Shown: one piece after another, positions 53,325-61,780 of the stretch
Layout of the letters: each line of letters starts with the position of its first letter
How positions within the stretch are numbered: position 1 is the first letter of the stretch
From: Terriglobia bacterium
GTDB taxonomy: Bacteria; Acidobacteriota; Terriglobia; Bryobacterales; Bryobacteraceae
Length of the DNA stretch: 64,000 bases
Assembly (NCBI GenBank): GCA_021325235.1
Contig: JAJPHN010000006.1
Location: 248,001-312,000, forward strand
Direction: 5' to 3'
Notes under the pieces: generated by a model
What the model was told of the DNA's origin: nothing
Databases searched by the model: none
Seen by the model: the letters and a program-made list of their open reading frames with translations, nothing else
Program-made: the position numbers and the translations under genes

Positions 53325-53840
53325 TCAGCCCAGCGACGCGGTAAGCTCGGGCTCCGCCTTTTTGTCATGAGCTTGCCGGACATCACCGATCACACGCGCC
53401 GGCACCCCGGCCACGATGGCGTACTCCGGCACGTCGCGCGTGACAACCGCGCCTGCGCCCACGAGCGCATGTGCGCCCACCGAAACTCCGCCCAGAATGG
53501 TGGCATTGCTGCCGATCGAAGCCTGCCGGCCGATGCGCGTCTCGACACAGACCCAGTCGCTCGCCGTCTGCAGCGAGCCATCGGCATTCACTGCACTCGG
53601 GTATAGGTCATTCACGAACATGACGCCGTGGCCGATAAACACGCCATCCTCGAGCGTCACGCCCGAACATAAGAACGAATGGCTGGAGATCTTGCAGTTG
53701 GCGCCGACCTCGACGTCCTTCTGAATTTCGACGAAAGGTCCGATGCGGGTGTCGGATCCGATCCGGCACCCGTACAGATTCACCAGAGACTTTTCGTGGA
53801 TGACAACGCCGTCGCCCAGGACGACATTCGCAGCAATCAT
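53325..53840 (-). CDS. WbpD/WlbB-like N-acetyltransferase (left-handed beta-helix)
   Basis: 171 residues, almost entirely hexapeptide repeats: DGVVIHEKSLVNLYGC, RIGPFVEIQKDVEVGANC, ISSHSFLCSGVTLEDG and AHALVGAGAVVTRDVPEYAI. The core SHSFLCSGVTLEDGVFIGHG resembles enzymes that acetylate the 3-amino group of UDP-2-acetamido-3-amino sugars. It is the first gene of the minus-strand polysaccharide locus. A promoter should lie in the gap 53841-54050, but I see no strong one. Confidence 0.9.
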   Translation of the reverse strand: MIAANVVLGDGVVIHEKSLVNLYGCRIGSDTRIGPFVEIQKDVEVGANCKISSHSFLCSGVTLEDGVFIGHGVMFVNDLYPSAVNADGSLQTASDWVCVETRIGRQASIGSNATILGGVSVGAHALVGAGAVVTRDVPEYAIVAGVPARVIGDVRQAHDKKAEPELTASLG

Positions 53841-54050
53841 GAAGTAATGGCCTGACCGTTTGGAAACTCACTTCCTGGGGAGCACGTCAGAGGCCAAACG
53901 CTGAGCAGCCGATTTTGCCGATTTCATGCGTGCTTCGGCTCCGGAATGGCGATCGAACGAGGCAAAACGAGGAGAACAATCACGAATCTTTAGGAATCGC
54001 TGAGGGGTAAACGCGCGCAAGGCACGTTCACCCCTGCCTGTGCCATCAAC
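53841..54050. other. Gap upstream of the polysaccharide locus
   Basis: About 210 bases with no gene. CGTTTGG (53857-53863) and CCAAACG (53894-53900), with CTGAC/GTCAG interleaved, could form alternative structures or an operator. No recognisable RfaH-type ops element or promoter was found. The terminator of the upstream gene lies at its far end. Confidence 0.35.
54003..54035 (-). terminator. Strong hairpin terminator after the large secreted protein gene
   Basis: An 11-pair stem with one G-T wobble (54003-54013 with 54025-54035; minus-strand arm AGGGGTGAACG) begins 16 bases beyond the stop at 54051. No long T-tract follows, so termination may be Rho-assisted. It separates this gene from the polysaccharide operon. 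Confidence 0.65.
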
Positions 54051-57000
54051 TTAAGGCGCCGGTTGTACGGCGCAGACGGCCAGGTTCCAGCGGTCGGTGG
54101 TCGGCGCCGTGTCGTTGATGGTGACGATCGTACCGCTGGCCGGCGTCGGCGCGTTCTGCATCTGAACCCAGTAGGTGTCGCCGGTATTGGTGGCCAGATA
54201 TTGGTGCACCAGGCTCTGCGAGCTGCCGGGTGTGCGCGCGATGGCGTTGTCGAAATCCTGTCCGACGCCGAAAACCCAAGAATTGATGCGAGCGGTCGTG
54301 AGACTGGCTGATGGAGCTCCACTCGTAGCGCTGGCTCCGCCGGATGCGCCGATCGCACCCGAGCCGTTGGTACCGGACGTGTCCACCCCGGCAAAACTCA
54401 TGACCGTCATGGAAGACTGCACGCTCTGGTTCAACGTCGCTTTGACGCTGACGTTCGTCAGCGCCGACGTGGCAAAGGCGCGCCAGATCTCTGCGGTTCC
54501 GTTCTGCCCGTTGGTGCGTTTGACGAGAACCCAGGTGAGGCCGCCGCCGGTGATGCCCGAAACCGTGGTGTTGTTGAGGAGGGACAGGCGGTCCGCACCG
54601 ACGAAGGCGAGCAGAAGTTCGTTGGAGCTAACAGTGGAGAATGTCGGTGAAGTGATGCTGCTGCTGGCGGAGGTCTGATCTTTAAAGACCTGCGCGTCCA
54701 GTGTGAGACCCTTACCCGTGAAATTGACTCCGGTTACGCTTGCTCCGCTGATCGTAACCGCCTGGTTGGCCGGGGCGAAGCTGAAGCCGCTCTTCGATGG
54801 CGTCACCGTATACGAGCCGTTCGCGAGGTTGCTAAACGTATACGCGCCGGAGCTATTGGTAGTTGTTGTGGCGCTCGCTGCGCCGCTCAGGGTGACCGTC
54901 ACACTCGCGCCGTTGGTGATGGTGCCCGAAAGGCTATATGTGGCGATGGCACTGCCGGTGAAGTTGACACCGGTGACATTAGCGCTATTCACCGTAACGT
55001 TCTGGCTGGCCGGGCTGAAGGTGAAGCCGGTCTCGGAGGGCGTGACTGTGTAACTGCCATTGGCCAAGTTCGAGAAGGTGAACGCACCGGAGCTGTTGGC
55101 CGTGGTTGTCGCGCTGCTCGCACCGCTGAGGGTGACGGTTGCGCCGGCCCCGTTGGTGATCGTGCCGGAGATGGAGTAAGTGTTGCCGGTAGCGGTGAAG
55201 TTAACGCCGGTGACATTAGCGCTATTCACCGTAACGTTCTGGCTGGCCGGACTGAAAGTGAAGCCGGTTTCCGATGGCGTAACAGTGTAGCTGCCGTTGG
55301 CCAGATTGGAGAAGGTGAACGCGCCAGAGCTGTTGGCGGTGGTTGTAGCACTGCTCGCGCCGCTCAACGTCACGGTTGCGCCGGCCCCGTTGGTGATCGT
55401 GCCGGAGATGGAGTACGTGTTGCCGGTCGCGGTGAAGTTGATGCCGGTGACATTAGCGCTATTCACGGTAACGTTCTGGCTGGCCGGGCTGAAGGTAAAA
55501 CCGGTCTCCGATGGCCTGACTGTGTAACTGCCATTGGCCAAGTTGGAGAAGGTGAACGCACCGGAGCTGTTGGCCGTGGTTGTAGCGCTGCTCGCACCGC
55601 TCAGCGTGACGGTTGCGCCGGCCCCATTGGTGATGGTGCCGGAGATCGAGTACGTGTTGCCGGTCGCGGTGAAGTTGACACCGGTGACATTAGCGCTGTT
55701 CACCGTAACGTTCTGGCTGGCCGGACTGAAAGTGAAGCCGGTTTCCGATGGCGTGACCGTGTAACTGCCATTGGCCAGATTGGAGAAGGTGAACGCGCCA
55801 GAGCTGTTGGCGGTGGTCGTAGCACTGCTCGCGCCGCTCAGCGTGACGGTTGCGCCGGCACCGTTGGTGATCGTGCCGGAGATGGAGTACGTGTTGCCGG
55901 TAGCGGTGAAGTTGATGCCGGTGACATTAGCGCTATTCACCGTAACGTTCTGGCTGGCCGGGCTGAAGGTAAAGCCGGTTTCCGATGGCGTAACGGTGTA
56001 ACTGCCGTTGGCCAGATTGGAGAAGGTGAACGCGCCAGAGCTGTTGGCGGTGGTCGTGGCGCTGCTCGCGCCACTCAACGTCACGGTTGCGCCCGCGCCG
56101 TTCGTGATCGTGCCGGAGATGGAGTAGGTAGCGCTAGCGTTAGGAGCGAACACTAAGTCCACCCAGTAGTTGGTCGAATTGTAGGAATTGGAAGGGAAGC
56201 CCCCGCCGGTCGCATATAAATAGACCCCATTCGGTCCATCAACCCCGTTCTGGAGCGCATGCAAGGGCGCGTTGTCGACACCAGCCGCGGCGAAGAAATT
56301 CGAGTCCGCGGCATAGTTTCCGTTCGGGGCGTAATAAGAGACGATGTACGTTGTGTTTGCGGAAATGGAGACCGCCGATGAAAACGTTGCCTGTTGCCAA
56401 CCGGTCGCGGTCTCATTCGAAAACGTCACAGTCGCGAGTTTCGTTCCGGTGCTGGTCCAAAGATTACCGATATGTGTACCCGTATTATTGGCCCCTTTGT
56501 AGAATCGAACGGCACTCACCCTTCCGGCTACGTCACTGCGGAATTTAACGCCGAGCTCTACGGGCGAATTGTCGGAGGCATCCGCTGTGCCCGGCACTGC
56601 CGAATTGCTCCAGATCGATGCAGCAGCGGAGGCAGTGAAATTGATCGCACTGAGACTAGCTCCATTCACGGTGACGCTTTGCGAAGACGGCGAAAACGCG
56701 TACTGCGCTTTGGTGGGTGTCACCACGTAGCTCCCGTTAACAACCGAGCTAAAGGAGTAATTGCCGGCAGAGTCTGCCGTCGTTGTCTGGTTTTCCGCGC
56801 CAGTTAAGGTGACAAGGGCTCCGGGTATCCCGGCATTGCCGGAAATGCTAAAGGTGGGCTGGGCAACAGCGCTGAAATTGACTCCGCTGACACTCGCGCT
56901 ACTAACGGTAACGCTCTGGGCAGCAGGGTTAAACGTGAAGCCGTTCTGCGTCGGAGTGACTGTGTACGTCCCATTCTGCACATTAGTGAATGTGTAGTTA

Positions 57001-59594
57001 CCCGAGGAGTCGGTTGTTACCGAACCGGTGCCCGCCCCAGAAAGAGAGACGGTCGCCCCGCTTGTCCCGCTGACATTTCCGCTGATTGTCCAGGGTGAGG
57101 GCTGCGAAAAGACGAGATCAACCCAATAGTTGCCTTCGTTATATGTATGAGTCGGAAAGCCGCCACCGCTCGCATAAACGAAAAGCCCGTTTCCACCGCC
57201 GGCGCCGGTTGCCGGAGCATGCAAAGGAGGATTATCGAGCTGGGTACCGAAATAGGGTTCATCGTCGGCGTAATCACCGTTCGGAGCGTAATACGAAACG
57301 ATGTAAGTCGTATTGGCAGAGATGGCGATAGGCGACGAGAAATTGGCCTGTTGCCAACCGGATGCTGTCTCGTTAGTGAAGGTGACAGATCCGAGCAGCG
57401 CACCCTGCAAAGTCCACAGGTGTCCGACGTGGGTACCGGTGTTGTTCGATCCTTTGTAGAACCGAACACCGGTTACATAGCCGGCGACGTCGCTGCGAAA
57501 TTTAACGCCCACCTCGATCGAGTTGGGGTCATTTTCTGACGCAGTCTTGGGCGCGGCACTGGCGTTCCAGAGCGAACACGGGCAGCCGGGTTGACCGGAT
57601 ACGGTAAACGTGACGCTCGCCGGAGTCTGCTGTAAATTCCCGCTGTCGTCGACTGCGCGAGCCATCACACTGGCCGAGCCGGAGGATGAGTAGGGATACC
57701 ACGAATACGTCCATTGTTCACGCCCGCTCGCCGGATGCCAGGTATTGCCGCCATCGGTCGATACCTCGACTCCGCCCACCACGCCGCCGCCTGCATCGGC
57801 GGCAGTACCACTGATGGTCAGCGGCGAGCCGTACGGTGCCGAAGCCCCCGGCGCAGGCGAGATGATTGTTACAGTCGGGGGTGTTGTATCGGTACTCTGA
57901 GTGGCTGGGAGCAGTCCGGAAAGAATAGTTGTCGGCTGTACCCCCATATCCGCAAACAAATTCACAGTTGCCTGCTGCATGCGAATGTCGGAAGTGTCTT
58001 GTCCGTTGTCGTGATTGTCGTCAAGACCCCAGGCCCACTGAACGCTTCCGGCACCGAAGACGAGCGAGCCGCTTGGAGCCCGGTACATCGTGGCGTGATG
58101 CGTCAGGTTTCCCCCTCCGTAGGTGGCCCCGTAATCAAGCAAGAGATCCGTTGTCAAGGTGTAGGGCGCCGAGGATACCTCAAACAGGCCAGCCGGTCGC
58201 GCACCGTTATCGACATCGCCGTCCCATTCATAGCCGAGCGTCCCTGGCGGTAAAGTAGCGATCTGTCCTGGCGATTGCGTGGCGATCGACGTGTTACGCC
58301 AGAAACGCATTTTGCCATCCGCTGCTGGTACCTGAATCGAAAGATCCTCGTTGTCGTCGCCTGGCCCGTTCACCATGAACAGCGTTCCGGTCAGTGCGTT
58401 TTCGGGCCTGCCGCCATCGGCTGGAGGGCTGAAGCGTGGATCGCGCCAGGTACCGGTCCAGGTGGACGGATCAAGCGGGTCGCGGACATATGTGCCTTGC
58501 CCGGTACCGAAATAGGTCTCCTTGAAGCAAACCAACGTCCGGTAAGGCGTTCCACTCCCGTCAATGCTGTTCTCCCAGCGGGTTTTCCAGAAGACTTCAT
58601 TGCCGCTAAAGAATGCCAGGTTCACCCCAGCCGATAGAGCGGACTGGATATTCGCACGCCGCGGCCCAGAGACGTACTCGTCGTGTCCAGTCGAGAGCAC
58701 GATCTTGTGATTCGTGAGCAGACTACCGTTTCGAACCTCGTCCACGTTGGTAAAGTAAGCAACGTCATATCCGTTAGCCTCGAGAAATCGAATCATGGGA
58801 TATTCGGCATTAAAAAGAAACGTGGCTGCTTCGAAATTGCGGGTGTCGAAGGGCCTGTTATAGCTCACCTTGTAAGCGCGGTTGTTCAGATCGAAGACGC
58901 CGGTTGGACCGTAAAGGCTATATCCTCCGTAGTCGTTGTAGGCTTGCCACGTCTCATCCGAGGTGACGTAGAGAATATCGGAGTGCCCAGTATCGTTGCG
59001 CACAACAAAATAGATATGGCTACTGCCGCTAGTGTCGCTGCGCGTGAGCAGGGCGAAGTAGAGACCGGAAACCGCATTCGACGGGATTTGCCAGGACGCG
59101 GATACACTCCAGTTGCCGCAATCATACAATCTCGTGTTCGAATCCGTTATACAAGCCGGCTGCGTTTGCGGCAGCGAAACGGAGGGGTTGATGGTCGTGA
59201 TGCGCCTGGCACCGGCCCCGCCGTAATATCCCATACGATAGATAGCAATCGTATAGTTGCTCGCGTTCGTATTGATCTTGAAAGAGACTGTCTGTCCCGG
59301 GACGTAGCTTATATCCGTCGCGAACCCTTGAATAGTCGGGTCACCCGATCCACTAATCTGCCAATCCGAGTCTCCTGTGTTCTGGTTTTCGCAGGCTACC
59401 GGATTGGCGCAGCCTTGCGCTCGCGCGATTGTCTGTGATGCTGCCTGAGCGAGCAGAACAACGGCTAGAGAGGATAGCAACTGCTTCCGGAACGGCAGCA
59501 AGGAAGAGAGCAAGGACCGGCAACATAGGGAGTAATTCACGAGAACAAGAATCCTGCGTGCGAAGGTCGCACGTGAATAGCCATTCACCAGCAA
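54051..59594 (-). CDS. 1847-residue secreted modular protein: dimethylformamidase-like domain, DUF4082 x2, carboxypeptidase-like repeats
   Basis: A signal peptide (LLSSLAVVLLAQAASQTIARA near 40-60) is followed by a domain resembling the C-terminal domain of N,N-dimethylformamidase large subunits (about 65-560; SNYTIAIYRMGYYGGAGAR, LSTGHDEYVSGPRR, FSGNEVFWKTRWE). An Ig-like module (about 565-670) follows. The first DUF4082 domain spans about 675-825 and leads into two divergent carboxypeptidase-like repeats. The second DUF4082 domain spans about 995-1150. Five near-identical 79-residue repeats start at residue 1156 (TYSISGTITNGAGATVTLSG), with a sixth divergent copy after them. A 215-residue C-terminal domain of unknown type begins near AQVFKDQTSASS. 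The start codon could be a few codons later. Enzymatic activity is uncertain; a surface or matrix role is likely. Confidence 0.85.
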   Translation of the reverse strand: MLVNGYSRATFARRILVLVNYSLCCRSLLSSLLPFRKQLLSSLAVVLLAQAASQTIARAQGCANPVACENQNTGDSDWQISGSGDPTIQGFATDISYVPGQTVSFKINTNASNYTIAIYRMGYYGGAGARRITTINPSVSLPQTQPACITDSNTRLYDCGNWSVSASWQIPSNAVSGLYFALLTRSDTSGSSHIYFVVRNDTGHSDILYVTSDETWQAYNDYGGYSLYGPTGVFDLNNRAYKVSYNRPFDTRNFEAATFLFNAEYPMIRFLEANGYDVAYFTNVDEVRNGSLLTNHKIVLSTGHDEYVSGPRRANIQSALSAGVNLAFFSGNEVFWKTRWENSIDGSGTPYRTLVCFKETYFGTGQGTYVRDPLDPSTWTGTWRDPRFSPPADGGRPENALTGTLFMVNGPGDDNEDLSIQVPAADGKMRFWRNTSIATQSPGQIATLPPGTLGYEWDGDVDNGARPAGLFEVSSAPYTLTTDLLLDYGATYGGGNLTHHATMYRAPSGSLVFGAGSVQWAWGLDDNHDNGQDTSDIRMQQATVNLFADMGVQPTTILSGLLPATQSTDTTPPTVTIISPAPGASAPYGSPLTISGTAADAGGGVVGGVEVSTDGGNTWHPASGREQWTYSWYPYSSSGSASVMARAVDDSGNLQQTPASVTFTVSGQPGCPCSLWNASAAPKTASENDPNSIEVGVKFRSDVAGYVTGVRFYKGSNNTGTHVGHLWTLQGALLGSVTFTNETASGWQQANFSSPIAISANTTYIVSYYAPNGDYADDEPYFGTQLDNPPLHAPATGAGGGNGLFVYASGGGFPTHTYNEGNYWVDLVFSQPSPWTISGNVSGTSGATVSLSGAGTGSVTTDSSGNYTFTNVQNGTYTVTPTQNGFTFNPAAQSVTVSSASVSGVNFSAVAQPTFSISGNAGIPGALVTLTGAENQTTTADSAGNYSFSSVVNGSYVVTPTKAQYAFSPSSQSVTVNGASLSAINFTASAAASIWSNSAVPGTADASDNSPVELGVKFRSDVAGRVSAVRFYKGANNTGTHIGNLWTSTGTKLATVTFSNETATGWQQATFSSAVSISANTTYIVSYYAPNGNYAADSNFFAAAGVDNAPLHALQNGVDGPNGVYLYATGGGFPSNSYNSTNYWVDLVFAPNASATYSISGTITNGAGATVTLSGASSATTTANSSGAFTFSNLANGSYTVTPSETGFTFSPASQNVTVNSANVTGINFTATGNTYSISGTITNGAGATVTLSGASSATTTANSSGAFTFSNLANGSYTVTPSETGFTFSPASQNVTVNSANVTGVNFTATGNTYSISGTITNGAGATVTLSGASSATTTANSSGAFTFSNLANGSYTVRPSETGFTFSPASQNVTVNSANVTGINFTATGNTYSISGTITNGAGATVTLSGASSATTTANSSGAFTFSNLANGSYTVTPSETGFTFSPASQNVTVNSANVTGVNFTATGNTYSISGTITNGAGATVTLSGASSATTTANSSGAFTFSNLANGSYTVTPSETGFTFSPASQNVTVNSANVTGVNFTGSAIATYSLSGTITNGASVTVTLSGAASATTTTNSSGAYTFSNLANGSYTVTPSKSGFSFAPANQAVTISGASVTGVNFTGKGLTLDAQVFKDQTSASSSITSPTFSTVSSNELLLAFVGADRLSLLNNTTVSGITGGGLTWVLVKRTNGQNGTAEIWRAFATSALTNVSVKATLNQSVQSSMTVMSFAGVDTSGTNGSGAIGASGGASATSGAPSASLTTARINSWVFGVGQDFDNAIARTPGSSQSLVHQYLATNTGDTYWVQMQNAPTPASGTIVTINDTAPTTDRWNLAVCAVQPAP
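54945..56129 (-). repeat. Five tandem 237-bp repeats (79 codons each)
   Basis: Five units of exactly 237 bases encode almost the same 79 residues, each beginning TYSISGTITNGAGA and ending GVNFTATGN or GINFTATGN. The differences are mostly silent or single changes (for example R for T in the third unit). A sixth, more divergent copy follows to about 54,708. The unit is a carboxypeptidase-regulatory-like beta-sandwich. High nucleotide identity implies recent expansion or ongoing gene conversion. Confidence 0.95.
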
Positions 59595-59684
59595 AACGCG
59601 CTTAGCCCTGGGAGTCGAGTACTGGTACAGGAATTCCCTGCAGCCGCTGGACCCTGAAATGCTCTAGGCCTCCCGAGGCAGTAA

Positions 59685-60278
59685 ATGCAAAAACGTCTGA
59701 TCCTTTCCTTCCTCAGCCTGTTTGCAGTCGCCGCGTTTCTAGGTTTTCGTACTCTGAGGGGGCAGGAGACCCCGGAGGCTTACTCTTTGTCTCGTGACGC
59801 GCAACAGGGCAAGGCGATTAGTCCCGTCGCGCTCAACCTAGGCAACAGGCACCCAAGTCTGGTCTATCTCGGCAGTTATATCGTGAACGCACACGGCAGT
59901 TGCAACAGTTGTCACACGTGCCCGTCCTATCGCGGAACAAATCCGTACAACGGGCTGCTGCCAACCGATCCAACACCGGTGAATGCGGCCAATTTTCTCT
60001 CCGGAGGCACGCCGTTTGTGAATGGCACGATTGTCGCTCCGAGTCTCACGCCGGACAGTTCCGGAAAACCGGGCGGCTTAACTTATGCGCAATTCAAGTC
60101 TGCTATGCACGACGGCGCGTCGGTGCATTCCCCCGGTCACATCCTGCAGGTGATGCCCTGGCCCATCTACCGCAACATGGATGAAAACGACTTTCGCGCG
60201 GTCTATGCGTATCTGAGCGCGATTCCGAGCGCGCCCTCCGGTGCCGGTCAATGTACCGGTCCGGACCAGACGCATTGA
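59685..60278 (+). CDS. Secreted mono-haem cytochrome c
   Basis: 197 residues with an N-terminal signal or anchor (LILSFLSLFAVAAFLGF). The haem-binding motif is CNSCH near residue 73, and a second Cys follows in CPSYRG. The distal region contains VMPWPIYRNMDENDFRAVYAYL, which supplies a methionine ligand and the usual C-terminal helix of class-I cytochromes c. A GAGG ribosome-binding site lies 6 bases before the ATG. It is a single gene, divergent from the large modular protein and convergent with the response-regulator gene. The redox partner is unknown. Confidence 0.9.
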   Translation: MQKRLILSFLSLFAVAAFLGFRTLRGQETPEAYSLSRDAQQGKAISPVALNLGNRHPSLVYLGSYIVNAHGSCNSCHTCPSYRGTNPYNGLLPTDPTPVNAANFLSGGTPFVNGTIVAPSLTPDSSGKPGGLTYAQFKSAMHDGASVHSPGHILQVMPWPIYRNMDENDFRAVYAYLSAIPSAPSGAGQCTGPDQTH

Positions 60279-60308
60279 GATTCCGGCTCCCCTGCCGCGT
60301 CAAAGAGC

Positions 60309-61748
60309 TCAGTTGACGGATCCGTCTCCAATCCCAAGTTTTTTCATTTTGTACAAAAGAGCCTTGTAATCGATCTGGAGAAGTGCGGCGGCTTTCTTGC
60401 GGTTCCAGAGCGATGTCTGAAGTGCAGACAGAATAGCTTCCTTCTCGGCGCGTCTGCGATGGCTATCTACATCGGCGAGCGTCGAAGACGGCTCGGAAGC
60501 TTGCGCACGAACGGCAGCGGACGTACGTGACTCGGTTGCGGGCGGTTCCGGTGCCGGGATGTCGGCCGGCGTGGGGGCCACGGCCGCCTTTCGCGTAACC
60601 GAAGTTGCTGCCTGCGCTCTGCGCCGCAGTTCGGCCGCGACCAGGTTCGGGTTGCGCATCACCAGGAATTTGCGTATCACATTTTCCAGTTCACGCACAT
60701 TGCCGGGCCAGTCGTGCTCGAGCAGAGCGGCCTCGAGCGAAGCCGGGATCTCGATAAATTCTCCCGGTGCATATCTGTGCAGGAACGTATGGGCGAGTGA
60801 CACGATTTCGTCTTTTCGCTCGCGCATCGGGGGGACGTGAATTTCGATGATGTTCAGACGGTAATAGAGATCCTCGCGGAAACGCCCGTCGACTATGGCG
60901 CGCTCGAGATCGCAATGCGTAGCGGCCATGACGCGAACATCGACCTGCTGCGTCTCTTTCGCGCCGAGCCGCAGGAATTCGCGATCTTGCAGTACCTGCA
61001 GTAGCTTGGCCTGGAGCTTAAAGTCCATGTCGCCGATCTCGTCCAGCAGGATCGTCCCGCCATTGGCCATCTCGAATTTGCCCGGCGTGCTCTTGAAGGC
61101 GCCCGTGAAGGCACCGCGCTCGTAGCCGAACAGCTCGCTCTCAACGAGTTCGGAAGGCAGCGCCGCGCAGTTGAGCTTGAGAAAGGGCCGAGCGGCGCGC
61201 CGGGATTGGGCGTGCAATTTGCGGGCGAGTACCTCTTTGCCGACGCCGGTTTCGCCGCGCAACAGTACCGGAACGTCTGAACCTCCGACCGTGGCGAGTA
61301 ACATGTCACAGGTCTCGCGCCAGGAAGCGGTTTGAGCACCGGAAGGGTTACTGCGATCCGGTTTGGGGGTGTAGACCGCCGGCCGATCGTTTAGCGCGGT
61401 GGTAACGGCACGCACCAGTTCCGAATGCGCGATGGGCTTCGGCAGGAAATCCACGGCACCACCTTTCAGAACCGTAGCCACGTTCGCAGGCGTGCAGGAC
61501 CCGGAGAGAGTAATGACAGGCAGACCAGGCCAGCCGCCGCGCACCTGCTTCAAGGTCTCGAAGCCGTCCTTCCGCGGCATGATCAGATCCATCAGCAACA
61601 GAGAAATATTCGAGCTGTTGTGCTCGAGATGCTGCACGACCTCCTCGCCATCGCGCGCGAACTCCACGTCATAGCCTTCGCAGCGTAGCGCGAGACCGAG
61701 ATAGTCTCGGATTTCCGGTTCATCTTCCGCAATCAGGACGGTCGCCAT
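60309..61748 (-). CDS. NtrC-family sigma54-dependent response regulator
   Basis: 479 residues from ATG 61748; the frame continues to 61913 without similarity. A receiver domain (about 1-120) has the acidic pair ED at 9-10, phosphoacceptor Asp54 in LLMDLIMP and a Lys in DFLPKP. The AAA+ domain has Walker A GETGVGKE, the sigma54-contact motif RGAFTGAFKS and Walker B TILLDEIGDM. A Fis-type HTH closes the protein (NRKKAAALLQIDYKALLYKM). It activates sigma54 promoters after phosphorylation. Its kinase is encoded directly upstream. Confidence 0.95.
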   Translation of the reverse strand: MATVLIAEDEPEIRDYLGLALRCEGYDVEFARDGEEVVQHLEHNSSNISLLLMDLIMPRKDGFETLKQVRGGWPGLPVITLSGSCTPANVATVLKGGAVDFLPKPIAHSELVRAVTTALNDRPAVYTPKPDRSNPSGAQTASWRETCDMLLATVGGSDVPVLLRGETGVGKEVLARKLHAQSRRAARPFLKLNCAALPSELVESELFGYERGAFTGAFKSTPGKFEMANGGTILLDEIGDMDFKLQAKLLQVLQDREFLRLGAKETQQVDVRVMAATHCDLERAIVDGRFREDLYYRLNIIEIHVPPMRERKDEIVSLAHTFLHRYAPGEFIEIPASLEAALLEHDWPGNVRELENVIRKFLVMRNPNLVAAELRRRAQAATSVTRKAAVAPTPADIPAPEPPATESRTSAAVRAQASEPSSTLADVDSHRRRAEKEAILSALQTSLWNRKKAAALLQIDYKALLYKMKKLGIGDGSVN

Positions 61749-61780
61749 GTTCTTCTGTCCACTTTCTGGTTTTGTAATCG

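Noticed and set aside
54708-56129. CRISPR-like array
   Set aside because: The repeats are in-frame, 237 bases long and coding, without spacers.
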